A program made the position numbers and the translations under genes. A DNA stretch of 57,854 nt from Nostoc sp. CCCryo 231-06 (GTDB lineage Bacteria; Cyanobacteriota; Cyanobacteriia; Cyanobacteriales; Nostocaceae): the NCBI GenBank assembly GCA_023522315.1, contig JAHCSU010000427.1, forward strand, positions 1 through 57,854. Direction: 5' to 3'. Every line of letters starts with the position of its first letter. Position 1 is the stretch's first letter. The notes under the pieces were generated by a model. That model did no database searches, was not told where the DNA came from, and saw only the letters and a program-made list of their open reading frames with translations. Below are positions 33,499-42,165 of this stretch, piece after piece.

Positions 33499-34947
33499 CT
33501 AAAATCGAGGTTTGACTATAACTTTGTATTTCTGTGGACGGATAAAGATTCCTGATTTGGGTTCAAAAGTTAACCTTTCTTTAGGTACCTTTTCAAATTT
33601 GCACTTATGCAACAAATTTGTGAAGAATATAAAGATTTCAAGACGTCCTAGATATTCCCCTAAACACCTGCGTGCTCCAATTCCAAAAGGATAGAACTTA
33701 TCGAGAAGGTCTTTTTTAAGTTTGCCGTTTTCATCCAGAAATCGATAAGGGTTAAATTTTTCAGGATCTTCCCAATAACGCTCATCACGGGTCAAGCTGT
33801 AGTAATTGATAAATAAGGGGGTATTTTCTGCAATAAAGTAACCCCCCAGAATGGTGTCTGTGATAGTAGCGTAGGTAAGAGGAATGGGACCAGCAGAAGA
33901 GTGGCGGTAGATTTCATTGATACAAGCTTCTGTAAATGGTAACTGGGCACGATGAGCCAAGCACGGCTGTTGTTCTCTACCAACTACTTCATCCAGCTCT
34001 TGCTGTATTTTAGACTGAATATCTGGATAAGCAATCATATAAAGCAAAGCCCAGATTAATTGCAGACAAGCAGGCTCTGTCCCTGCTCCAGTGAATTGTA
34101 CTAATGTCCCTCTAACAATATCATTTTCACTCAACCCAAGGTTTTCCCGATCTGAGTTAGTTAGTTCGTTCGTAGCTTTCAACAAGGCATCGGCCATGTC
34201 CCTTATATTTTCTGAGTCGAAAGAGTCTTGATGTTGTTCTACGTTCTTTGCAACATACTTGTGTACTGTAGCAATAACCTTGTAAAAATCTGAGAATGAC
34301 TTTAAATGAGAGAGTACAAAAAATGGCAAAACAATTTTTGGCATGAACTCAAGCTTTACTCTATTCAGGGTAGCGTGAGGAAAACGCTTTAGAATATGGG
34401 CAGTTGCAGCAAACTCAGGATTTTCAGGATTACATTTTGAGCCAAACATTACCCTGTGCATAATACCTAAAGTAGCCAGGGGCATATATAAATCCGGGTC
34501 GAAAGGTCGACATCCATAGTTTAAAAAGATGTTGGCAAGGTCGGCTGCTTCCTCCATAACATGATTTTGGATGAGGGCTGATTTGCTTACTACAAAGGTA
34601 TGCATAGCTTGACTGGCAATTTCACGGTGTTTTCTCCATGGCTCCCCATTTTTTGTCTCAAGTAATCCACCTTCAGCTGGTTCCTGAAAGAGGTCAAAAT
34701 CTGCTCTAGAGTTAAAAGCTTCCTGCTGCTTTACCAAGGCTTCTTTGATAGCTTCAAAACCGTTGAGTGCAACTACGGTTCGTTTACCTGCACGAATCTG
34801 GAAGACGCTACCATACTGTTTGGATAGTTGATTTAAAGTAATATGTAGCTGTTTACCTAGTAAGGGCAAACTCCCAACAAGTGGTAACCCGCGTGGGCCA
34901 GGAGGAATCTTTTTAGTCTGTGTGGAAAACTCTAATGACAATGCCAT
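33499..34947 (-). CDS. Cytochrome P450, paralogue of the 31612 gene
   Basis: A 482-residue P450 of the same length and family as its downstream neighbour. It opens with the Pro-rich PPGPRGLPLVGSLPLLG. Further landmarks are the I-helix GAGTEP (acid present, Thr replaced by Pro as in some families), ExxR in EACINEIYRH, and heme loop FGIGARRCLGEYLGRLE. It probably hydroxylates or couples an indole intermediate. A clear AGGAGATAG site precedes the ATG. The two P450 genes look like a duplication, now separated by an IS630 remnant. Redox partners are not encoded nearby. Confidence 0.92.
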   Translation of the reverse strand: MALSLEFSTQTKKIPPGPRGLPLVGSLPLLGKQLHITLNQLSKQYGSVFQIRAGKRTVVALNGFEAIKEALVKQQEAFNSRADFDLFQEPAEGGLLETKNGEPWRKHREIASQAMHTFVVSKSALIQNHVMEEAADLANIFLNYGCRPFDPDLYMPLATLGIMHRVMFGSKCNPENPEFAATAHILKRFPHATLNRVKLEFMPKIVLPFFVLSHLKSFSDFYKVIATVHKYVAKNVEQHQDSFDSENIRDMADALLKATNELTNSDRENLGLSENDIVRGTLVQFTGAGTEPACLQLIWALLYMIAYPDIQSKIQQELDEVVGREQQPCLAHRAQLPFTEACINEIYRHSSAGPIPLTYATITDTILGGYFIAENTPLFINYYSLTRDERYWEDPEKFNPYRFLDENGKLKKDLLDKFYPFGIGARRCLGEYLGRLEIFIFFTNLLHKCKFEKVPKERLTFEPKSGIFIRPQKYKVIVKPRF

Positions 34948-35048
34948 AACTATCTCCTAAATTGATTGGACAAAATTTGAAAAAAATTAGACATTTTGCA
35001 AATGGGTTTTACCCTCCCCTATTCTCTGTTCCCTGCTTAAAAGGACGG

Positions 35049-35145
35049 AATAACTTGGACAATCTTTTTAAGTTATCTGTGTATCAAACGGCGAATCTGT
35101 GAGAGACACAGCCCTTTGATCTGCTTGAGGATTGTTCAAGTTATT
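35049..35145. other. Long imperfect hairpin in the halogenase-P450 gap
   Basis: AATAACTTGGACAATC (35049-35064) pairs with GATTGTTCAAGTTATT (35130-35145), one mismatch. Inside, ATCAAACGGC and GCCCTTTGAT pair, and CTGTG/CACAG closes a central loop. The 97-base, multi-step hairpin could be a MITE, an mRNA-stability element or an attenuator between the halogenase and P450 genes. Confidence 0.55.
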
Positions 35146-35157
35146 TAATTTTCCCCC

Positions 35158-35319
35158 TTAACGGGTTGAAGCAGCAGACTCAAGGGTGTTAGCAGTAGGT
35201 ACTGCTGAAGGCTCAACTGTAACCTCACCGGACAGATCAGCAAGAAAAAAGTGTTGAAGATTTTTGGGTTCTGTTTTTGGCTTGAATAAACCGTCTTCTT
35301 GCCTATTTTCAACTGATAT
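35158..35319 (-). other. Open frame without a start codon downstream of the halogenase
   Basis: After a TAG at 35320-35322 the minus strand is open for 53 codons with no ATG, GTG or TTG: ISVENRQEDGLFKPKTEPKN, then LQHFFLADLSGEVTVEPSAV, ending PTANTLESAASTR. Composition looks protein-like. The first codon is ATA, so an ATG-to-ATA change could have silenced a small gene; the leader-and-tail look would also fit a decayed peptide. I do not recognise it. With the hairpin beyond it, this accounts for most of the 413-base gap 34948-35360. Confidence 0.25.
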
Positions 35320-35360
35320 CTACCGTTTCTATTGACGCTGAACTTGATTCAAGTACTTTT

Positions 35361-37010
35361 CTAATCTATATATGCAAGTTGGGGTTGTTGAAACTTAAAC
35401 AACTTTTCCAGTAAAGCAGTCATTGCAGCATCATCTTTTTTTGAGAAGATTACTGGTTTTAACAGCTCTGAGTGAGCAACTAAATCAAGATGTCGTGCTG
35501 TAGAATCTCCCCAAGGATAAATGGATTGAGGTAACAACTCGGATTGCTTGAGAAGAGAGAGCATCTGATTAGCAGCTTCTTCTACAGGTATTTCTCCTGC
35601 ATCAACCTTATCTAATAACACTTCGTAACTATCCAAAACAGTTTGGAAAGTCTCAGCAAAGGGAGCTTTAGCCATAGGATAAGGCTCTTCTTGATCAAGC
35701 TCTATAAAAGGTGATGAACTACTACTAGCTATAGATTTTAAGCAACTACGGAACAAATAGACATCACTGAGAATTAGATAAGCTAACCAGAGTTGAGTCA
35801 TTGCATTCCATAGTGGAAAGTGCGACATTGAACGGAAAGTGTTATAGAGTATCTGGTCGTTGTGGTCAATTTTTGTTGCTAGCAATTTTTCTACATGGGT
35901 AAAGCGCTCAACGGTGAAGTCATCATCTTTCAACGCCTCTAATAATCGACCTGCTAGAGAATGAACAGTTTCAAAGGTGCTGATAAAACCTCTTGAGTAT
36001 AAAGGATCAATAAAACCATAAGAATGACTCAACAGAGCGTAACGATGTCCTACTGCATGTGTAGATGAGTATTGAATCCTATCAGTACTGACCCATTTAC
36101 GTACTGGTTTCAGGTCTTTAAGATGTTTAGCAATGCTTGGAAACTGTTCGATAATACTGTAGAATTCTTGTTCTGGGTCTATGTCTTTTTTCGGATACTT
36201 GTATCCATTGAGCATTAACCCAACACTGCACAGAGAGCTTTCCGAAAGACTGTGATTGTCAAAGGGAATGACCCATATCCAGCCCCCATCAAAGACATGA
36301 TGTAATGTTCCTTCTTGCCATTTACAACTTTGTCCTGGCAAGTCTTCTTGTGGTATACAATCATCATAGGCTGGTAAATTAGCTACATGGGTAAAGATAC
36401 CGCGAGTGTTGGTTCTTAAACGAGTTGGTTTTTCGCGGAGATTGAATTTTTCAGCAACTAGAGAACGGAAACCGGAGCCATCGACTAAAAAGCGAGCATA
36501 ATATTCTTCTCCATCTTTGATACGTACTTGTACGCCATCTTCTTGAAAATCAATGTCCTCTACTTCAGTTAAGTCATGATATTCAACGCCATAATTGATG
36601 GCTACTTTCAACATGTAATGGTCAACATCTGGGCGGAAGAGGTGGCTCTCAGATATCAAAGAGGAAGATGGCGAAATCAGTTGATGTGCTTCATCTGGAT
36701 TTTGTTTCTCGCCTTCTTTATGGTAAACAAACCCAAGTAAACGTTTTACGCCGCAACCGGATGATACGTATTGCTGAATTGTTTCAACTTGAGTTAAATT
36801 CTTAAGTTCTGGTATACCAAAACGTTCTGCAACAATCCACATCCACAATGCACTTTCAGGCAACATGGCTTCACCAATTGCAAACCGAGGATGAGTACCT
36901 TTTTCGAGTAGCAATACGCTAAAACCATTTTTAGCTAAAATACTAGCCAAGGTTGTTCCGGCAATTCCTGCTCCAAGAATAATAGTGTCAAAATGCTTGT
37001 TTTTTTTCAT
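35361..37010 (-). CDS. FAD-dependent halogenase (second, non-Trp type)
   Basis: A 549-residue flavin-dependent halogenase-like protein. DTIILGAGIAGTTLASILAK is the FAD motif, FAIGEAMLPES the family segment, DGGWIWVIPFDNH the WxWxIP-type signature, and GFIDPLYSRGF the FxDPxxSxG signature. It differs from PrnA-type enzymes and resembles the phenol/pyrrole or free-aromatic group; AetA of the aetokthonotoxin pathway is a functional analogue. It is the first gene of the minus-strand run. I infer halogenation of free or coupled (hydroxy)indole after tryptophanase. The C-terminal 150 residues form an extra helical domain. It should share the reduced flavin from the 16552 gene. Confidence 0.88.
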   Translation of the reverse strand: MKKNKHFDTIILGAGIAGTTLASILAKNGFSVLLLEKGTHPRFAIGEAMLPESALWMWIVAERFGIPELKNLTQVETIQQYVSSGCGVKRLLGFVYHKEGEKQNPDEAHQLISPSSSLISESHLFRPDVDHYMLKVAINYGVEYHDLTEVEDIDFQEDGVQVRIKDGEEYYARFLVDGSGFRSLVAEKFNLREKPTRLRTNTRGIFTHVANLPAYDDCIPQEDLPGQSCKWQEGTLHHVFDGGWIWVIPFDNHSLSESSLCSVGLMLNGYKYPKKDIDPEQEFYSIIEQFPSIAKHLKDLKPVRKWVSTDRIQYSSTHAVGHRYALLSHSYGFIDPLYSRGFISTFETVHSLAGRLLEALKDDDFTVERFTHVEKLLATKIDHNDQILYNTFRSMSHFPLWNAMTQLWLAYLILSDVYLFRSCLKSIASSSSSPFIELDQEEPYPMAKAPFAETFQTVLDSYEVLLDKVDAGEIPVEEAANQMLSLLKQSELLPQSIYPWGDSTARHLDLVAHSELLKPVIFSKKDDAAMTALLEKLFKFQQPQLAYID

Positions 37011-37193
37011 GTTTTTCTCTCAACTTTCCACTTAATTAACTAAGAAAAAGCGTATCAATAATCAAAATCTTTGTCATTGTTTTCCTAATATTTAATTTCT
37101 ATTACTTGGAAAAATGAGCAAAGTAGTTAATGAAGTAGTAGACAAGTATTGAAGTACTTCTATTTATCTATCAGCTTTTTTAGGTGGGCTTTT
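37011..37193. promoter_or_regulatory. Divergent intergenic region between the cluster and the TPS/CHAT operon
   Basis: The first 183 bases of the gap between the halogenase gene (minus) and the sigma-like gene (plus) are A/T-rich and must carry promoters for both. No convincing -10/-35 pair or operator repeat could be chosen by eye. Confidence 0.4.
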
Positions 37194-37352
37194 ATGCGAA
37201 ATTTGGATTTTGTTACAAAACTTCAAACTAGCCAAATGCAAACTTTTGTAACAATAAAAGCTCTTTTGCGTAAAATTCGCCCTCTGTTGCCAGAAATAAA
37301 TAGAGAGGGAAAGCAAACTTTTGGAGTGCTAAATGAATCAAACCTCGTTTGA
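37194..37352 (+). CDS. Small ORF overlapping the sigma-like gene (52 aa)
   Basis: An ATG with AGGTGG eight bases upstream opens 52 codons (MRNLDFVTKLQTSQMQTFVT, then IKALLRKIRPLLPEINREGK) ending 20 bases inside the next gene. The peptide is basic and amphipathic. It may be a leader that couples translation of the sigma-like gene, a small regulator, or chance. Confidence 0.35.
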   Translation: MRNLDFVTKLQTSQMQTFVTIKALLRKIRPLLPEINREGKQTFGVLNESNLV

Positions 37353-37980
37353 TGAAATAGATGTTTTGCTTCAACAACTCGCTTCAACAGCGCAGCAATA
37401 CCCGCACATGGCTCAACCACGGCAACTGGCCCTGACAAAGCTAGTTAATACGGTTGTGCAATCAGGTCGGCTTTGCCATCCGCAAAGGAGCCAATTTTCA
37501 GTAGATATTTATGAAGAAATTTATAATGAAGCGGTACAAGAGCTTTTACTATATGTTTGTCAAAATCTTGATAAATATAATCCAGAGCGCGGTTCAGTGA
37601 TGGTATGGGTCAATTTTCTTTTGCAGCAGCGATTTTTCAAAGATGCAGTTCGGAAATTTTTTGGTCAAGACAACGTTACACACATCACGGATGCTCACCT
37701 AGATAATCTAGCTATTCCTGAAGAAGCACAAGACATTGCAGAAATTTTGATTGAATGTATAAAATTAGACCCAGAGGATATTTTCAAAAAAGAACACCTA
37801 AAAGAATATCCACAAGTAAACTTTCAAGTTCTGGCTCAAAAACGAATTTTAGGCGAATCATGGAAGGAAATAGCCGCAGAATACAATATAAAAATCTCCA
37901 CAGTTAGTTGTTTTTATTATCGATGTTTAAATAAATTTGCAAATAAAATTAAAACTTACTGTCAGGATTTTGCAGTTTAA
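37333..37980 (+). CDS. Sigma-70-like (ECF-type) regulator
   Basis: A 215-residue protein. The segment IYNEAVQELLLYVCQNLDKY, then ERGSVMVWVNFLLQQRFFKD, resembles sigma region 2. The C-terminus (LAQKRILGESWKEIAAEYNI, then KISTVSCFYYRCLNKF) is a region-4 helix-turn-helix. It has a GGAG site before the ATG. Such sigma-like genes head DUF1822/CHAT/secretion operons in cyanobacteria, and it probably controls the genes downstream. The region-2 match is weak, so it may act as an alternative sigma factor or a sigma-derived regulator. It lies 18 bases before the DUF1822 gene. Confidence 0.75.
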   Translation: MNQTSFDEIDVLLQQLASTAQQYPHMAQPRQLALTKLVNTVVQSGRLCHPQRSQFSVDIYEEIYNEAVQELLLYVCQNLDKYNPERGSVMVWVNFLLQQRFFKDAVRKFFGQDNVTHITDAHLDNLAIPEEAQDIAEILIECIKLDPEDIFKKEHLKEYPQVNFQVLAQKRILGESWKEIAAEYNIKISTVSCFYYRCLNKFANKIKTYCQDFAV

Positions 37981-37998
37981 ATTAAAGAGTAATAAATC

Positions 37999-38943
37999 AT
38001 GCAGAGCGTATCAGAATCTTTAACTTTTACCATACCATTGGGCTTAGAATGTCGCACTCAAGCAGAAAAATTTTCTCGGAAACATAGCAATCCTGAGAAA
38101 AGGCAACAGGTATATGCTAATACTCTTGCAGTGACAGTAGTAAAGTTTTATTTGCATTGCATAGGTTGGGAGACTGAGTGGGAGGCTAGTCTCAGCTACA
38201 ATCCCCTAATGCAAGGCTTGATGGATGTTGCGGATCTACAAGTCAAAGATTTAGGGAAATTAGAGTGTCGTCCAGTTTTAGCTTCCTCACAAACGGTTTT
38301 CATCCCCTCAGAAGTTTCTGAAAATAGGATTGGCTATATAGCTGTGCAATTGGACGAATTTTTCAAGACAGCTACAATACTAGGATTTGCCAGAAGAGCA
38401 ACTAATAATGGTGAGATATTTTTAAGTGATTTGGAATCGCTTGAAAATTTACTCTCGCATTTACATCAAATTAAACAATGTGAAGTACTCAAAAAACGAG
38501 TTAGCTTAAATCAATGGTTCGAGAATCTGTTTGAAAATAGTTGGATGGCTCTAGAAGAAGTTTTCAGCAGTGTAAATGATAAAAAGTTTGCTTTAAGAAG
38601 TATTTCATCAAAGCGTGAAGGCAATGTAGCACGAGCAAAAATAATAGATTTGGGATTACAAGTTGGAAATCAATCTGTAGTGCTGCTAATAGCTATTGCA
38701 CCTTATTCTGAAGATAAAGTAGAAATACTAGTACAATTACATCCAGTAAACGGACAAACTTATTTGCAATCTAACCTGAGAATGAATTTACTATCCGAAT
38801 CGGGAGAAAATATCCAAGAAGTTGTATCACGAAGTAATGATAATTTTATTCAATTAAAACGATTTAAAGGGTATTCTGGAGAAGAGTTTAGTATACAAGT
38901 GTCTAATGGTGATTTCACAATCAAAGAGGCTTTTGTCATCTGA
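37999..38943 (+). CDS. DUF1822 family protein
   Basis: A 314-residue protein with the family's landmarks: LTFTIPLGLECRTQAEKFSR, then YANTLAVTVVKFYLHCIGWE, and CRPVLASSQTVFIPSEVSEN, followed by IGYIAVQLDEFFKTATILGF. The family is essentially cyanobacterial, of unknown function, and always sits beside a sigma-like factor and CHAT/CHASE2 genes. There is no signal peptide, so it is cytoplasmic. The C-terminal 120 residues are a beta-rich domain. I infer it links the regulator and the CHAT protein, for example as an anti-sigma or adaptor. Confidence 0.85.
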   Translation: MQSVSESLTFTIPLGLECRTQAEKFSRKHSNPEKRQQVYANTLAVTVVKFYLHCIGWETEWEASLSYNPLMQGLMDVADLQVKDLGKLECRPVLASSQTVFIPSEVSENRIGYIAVQLDEFFKTATILGFARRATNNGEIFLSDLESLENLLSHLHQIKQCEVLKKRVSLNQWFENLFENSWMALEEVFSSVNDKKFALRSISSKREGNVARAKIIDLGLQVGNQSVVLLIAIAPYSEDKVEILVQLHPVNGQTYLQSNLRMNLLSESGENIQEVVSRSNDNFIQLKRFKGYSGEEFSIQVSNGDFTIKEAFVI

Positions 38944-38963
38944 CATTTTTTTGTCGGAGTGCA

Positions 38964-41333
38964 ATGAGTAAGTTAGTTGTTTTAAATTTGGGTAAGGGAG
39001 ACCTCTACAAAGGCTTCCCCGATGTCACAGTTCAACTTGGGTTGACAAATGATCATCGGGCGATGGAATTTCGTGGTAGTTTACCAGCAGCACCAGAAAT
39101 TCCCCAACTTTATCGAAATTGGCAAATATTATACTCGGCTCTCTACCGCTATTATGGTTGGTCTGTACGCCTAGAAATCGAACAGACTGATGTCACAAAT
39201 TTTTCGGAAGTTGAATTTAACGATTTATGTGAGGAATTATCATTTAGAATTAATATTTGGCTCAACTCGGAGCAATTTCGCAAAATAGAGCAAAAATTAC
39301 GCACGCAATTAAATCCAAATGAAGAAATTCGTTTTATGATTGCAACTAGTGATAAATTATTGCGGCGGCTCCCTTGGCATTTATGGAATTTATTTGAAGA
39401 TTATCCAAATGCCGAAGTAGCGCTCAGTTCCTTAGAGCCACAACGACAAAATCAAATATATATTAAAGAAAAAAAAGTTAGAATATTAGCGATTTTTGGC
39501 AATAGTAAAGGGATTGATATTAGTCAGGATAAACGATTTTTAGAAAAATTATCAAACCAAGCTAAAATAAAGTTTCTCCTAGAACCACAACGAAAGGAAT
39601 TAAGTAATGAACTTTGGGAGCAAGGTTGGAATATTTTATTTTTTGCAGGACATAGTTATAGTCAAGAAAAAGGAGTTCTGCAAATTAATCAAACTACGAC
39701 AATTACTCTAGATAGATTAAAACACGGACTCACAAAAGCAATTGAGAGTGGATTGCGTTTGGCAATTTTCAATTCCTGTGATGGATTAGGGTTAGCAGAA
39801 GCATTAGAAGATTTACACATTCCCCAAGTCATTGTCATGCGCGAACCAGTCCCAGACTTGGTAGCACAGGAATTTTTAAAACATTTTTTAACAGAATTTT
39901 CTAGCGGACGACCTTTATATTCTGCGCTGCGCGAGGCGAGAAAAAGGCTCGAAGGAATAGAAGATGAATATCCTTGTGCAACTTGGTTACCAGTAATTTG
40001 TCAAAATCCTTTGGAAGCGCCAATGACTTGGCAGTTACACCGAAAGATGATCACTACCAAGAGTGTTTTGACCATATTGCTGGCAAGCTTACTGGTAACA
40101 AGTTTAGTCATGGGGGTACGGTATTGGGGTTATCTGCAAACATCGGAATTACAAGCGTTTGACCATTTTATGCAGTTGCGATCGCATCTCGTGACTGAAA
40201 AACCTGATGAACGGATTTTAATTATTACTATTGATGAAGCAGATATTCAGTACCAAATCAATAAAGGAATGCAAATGCGATGGTCGTTATCTGACCAAGC
40301 CCTTGCTCAATTATTAGATAAATTAAATAAGTACCAACCGCGAACTATCGGTTTAGATATTTACCGTGATGGGACTGTAGATCCCAAATATCCAAATTTA
40401 GCCACTCGTTTTAGCCAGGATAATCGTCTATTTTTTGTGTGCAAAGTTGCTACAACTGATGATGATGGTGATAGTGATGGGATTCCGTCACCTGATGGAG
40501 TTCCTAAAGAACGGTTAAGTTTTAGTGATTTTGTTGCAGATGATGAAGTTATTGCTCGTCGCCAGCTTTTATATTTGACTCCTCCTCCAACATCTCTATG
40601 TACCACAGAATATGCTTTTAATCTCCAACTAGCACTTGATTATTTAGATAAAGAAGGTAAAACATCAAGCGTTACAGAATCAGGTTATTTACAAATTGAT
40701 AATGTTGTGTTTAAGCAATTAAACGAACACACTAGCGGTTATCAAAAAGTTGATGCATCTGGTTATCAAATATTGTTAAATTATAGTTCTCTCCCTTCTG
40801 TTGAAAAAATTGCCGAGCAAGTTAGTTTGAGAGATGTGTTAGATGAAAAGATACCCCTAGAATCAATTCAATCACTTAGAGACCGTGTTATTCTTATTGG
40901 TCTTTCTGCCCCTACCAATACCAACGATTATTGGAAGACACCATTTAGTTCTAGTGCAAAGCAGAAGCAAAAGCAAGTACCAGGGGTGTTTGTACAGGCA
41001 CAGATGCTAAGTCAAATCCTAAGTGCAGTTTTAGACCGCAGACCTTTGTTGTGGTGGTGGACTGGATGGATGGAGACACTTTGGGTATGGGTATGGTCAT
41101 TATTAGGAGGTATTATAGCGTGGTATTATTCCAAACCTCTGCACCTGGGACTAGCGGTGATAGCAATACTTTTAACGCTATTTGGCTTATGTTTTGGCAT
41201 TTTTATACTGGCTGGATGGGTGCCACTTATCCCCCCAGTATTAGCAGTGTTAACTACCCAAGTAATTGTAATTTCATGGTTTAGACGTTCTCATCTTGAT
41301 AAAAGAAGAAAATTAAATTTTAATCATGATTAG
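38964..41333 (+). CDS. CHAT peptidase-like and CHASE2 membrane protein
   Basis: A 789-residue protein. Residues 150-355 or so form a cytoplasmic CHAT (caspase-like) domain with the His in WNILFFAGHSYS (about residue 228) and the Cys in LAIFNSCDGLGL (about 270). One membrane span follows (LTILLASLLVTSLVMGVRYW, about 370-390). Next comes an extracytoplasmic CHASE2 sensor (LQAFDHFMQLR, ILIITIDEADI, then FGLDIYRDG-type segments), and the C-terminus has three membrane spans. An outside-to-inside sensor-protease is inferred. Its stop overlaps the DUF928 start by eight bases. No kinase or cyclase output domain is present, so the CHAT domain should be the output. Confidence 0.88.
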   Translation: MSKLVVLNLGKGDLYKGFPDVTVQLGLTNDHRAMEFRGSLPAAPEIPQLYRNWQILYSALYRYYGWSVRLEIEQTDVTNFSEVEFNDLCEELSFRINIWLNSEQFRKIEQKLRTQLNPNEEIRFMIATSDKLLRRLPWHLWNLFEDYPNAEVALSSLEPQRQNQIYIKEKKVRILAIFGNSKGIDISQDKRFLEKLSNQAKIKFLLEPQRKELSNELWEQGWNILFFAGHSYSQEKGVLQINQTTTITLDRLKHGLTKAIESGLRLAIFNSCDGLGLAEALEDLHIPQVIVMREPVPDLVAQEFLKHFLTEFSSGRPLYSALREARKRLEGIEDEYPCATWLPVICQNPLEAPMTWQLHRKMITTKSVLTILLASLLVTSLVMGVRYWGYLQTSELQAFDHFMQLRSHLVTEKPDERILIITIDEADIQYQINKGMQMRWSLSDQALAQLLDKLNKYQPRTIGLDIYRDGTVDPKYPNLATRFSQDNRLFFVCKVATTDDDGDSDGIPSPDGVPKERLSFSDFVADDEVIARRQLLYLTPPPTSLCTTEYAFNLQLALDYLDKEGKTSSVTESGYLQIDNVVFKQLNEHTSGYQKVDASGYQILLNYSSLPSVEKIAEQVSLRDVLDEKIPLESIQSLRDRVILIGLSAPTNTNDYWKTPFSSSAKQKQKQVPGVFVQAQMLSQILSAVLDRRPLLWWWTGWMETLWVWVWSLLGGIIAWYYSKPLHLGLAVIAILLTLFGLCFGIFILAGWVPLIPPVLAVLTTQVIVISWFRRSHLDKRRKLNFNHD

Positions 41334-42135
41334 AAAAAAATTACTAATTCAAATAATTCAAGGGACTTGCACAATTTCTTTGCTAATTATTAGTGCAATA
41401 AGTCATTTACAATCAGTGCAGGCACAGCTGACTAATTCAATTCAAAACCCTGTAAAAAACTCGCATTTCCAATCTTTTCAGCAACCGAAATTGCCCAGAA
41501 ACGGCGCACCTACTGGTCGGCGCAGAGCAGGGGCTGGGCGTAATCCTGAGTGTCCTAAGTCCCTGGTGAGTCTTACTGCTTTAGTACCTGGTAATGGAGG
41601 AAAATCAGTTTTGGCATCAACAGTTGCAGAAAATCCAACTTTTTGGTTTTATGTTCCTGAACTACCAGAGACCGCCCGTTCCGCAGAATTTGTGTTACAG
41701 GTGCAGGATGGTCAAGATGTACCGAATGTCTATCGAACACCTCTTACTCTGTCTGGAAAACGTGGTATTATTAGCATTACTCCACCACAACCGCAATACT
41801 CCTTAAAAGCAAATAAAAAATATCACTGGTACTTTCATATTTATTGTGGTGATGTGGGAAAAACATCTGACAATTTTTATGTAGATGGGTTTGTGCAAAG
41901 GCAGGCGCTGACTCAGGCTCTTGATAGTCAATTAAAGACAGCAAAGCCAAGGGAGTACATTGCTTATAGCGCTAATAATATTTGGTACGATACCCTAACT
42001 AATTTAGGTCAACTGCGCCGCGCTAATCCGCAGGATGCAACTATTAATAAAGATTGGATTGACCTATTAAATGCCATTGGCTTACAAGATATTGCTAAAG
42101 AGCCAATTGTACAGCATTACAACTTAGAAAACTGA
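41326..42135 (+). CDS. DUF928 secreted protein
   Basis: A 269-residue protein with a signal peptide (LLIQIIQGTCTISLLIISAI, cut near VQAQ) and the DUF928 pattern: RNGAPTGRRRAGAGRNPECP, LTALVPGN, TFWFYVPELPETARSAEFVL and KKYHWYFHIYC. The family is cyanobacterial, exported and of unknown function. It overlaps the CHAT-CHASE2 gene by eight bases and precedes the adhesin gene by 30 bases, so it is in one operon. A periplasmic ligand or partner of CHASE2, or a secretion helper, is inferred. Confidence 0.85.
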   Translation: MIRKKLLIQIIQGTCTISLLIISAISHLQSVQAQLTNSIQNPVKNSHFQSFQQPKLPRNGAPTGRRRAGAGRNPECPKSLVSLTALVPGNGGKSVLASTVAENPTFWFYVPELPETARSAEFVLQVQDGQDVPNVYRTPLTLSGKRGIISITPPQPQYSLKANKKYHWYFHIYCGDVGKTSDNFYVDGFVQRQALTQALDSQLKTAKPREYIAYSANNIWYDTLTNLGQLRRANPQDATINKDWIDLLNAIGLQDIAKEPIVQHYNLEN

Positions 42136-42165
42136 CAAAATCAGACGAGTAATCGGGTGGGTACA

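Noticed and set aside
15360..37010. Hapalindole/ambiguine-type or scytonemin cluster
   Set aside because: The Trp-supply genes fit, but no isonitrile synthase, prenyltransferase, Stig cyclase or scytonemin ScyA-C-type genes are present.
15360..37010. A simple orthologue of the aetokthonotoxin cluster
   Set aside because: The logic overlaps, but no nitrile-forming gene is recognisable, two P450s, an O-methyltransferase and a KMO-like enzyme are extra, and the Trp halogenase is PrnA/RebH-like with a separate flavin reductase rather than self-sufficient.
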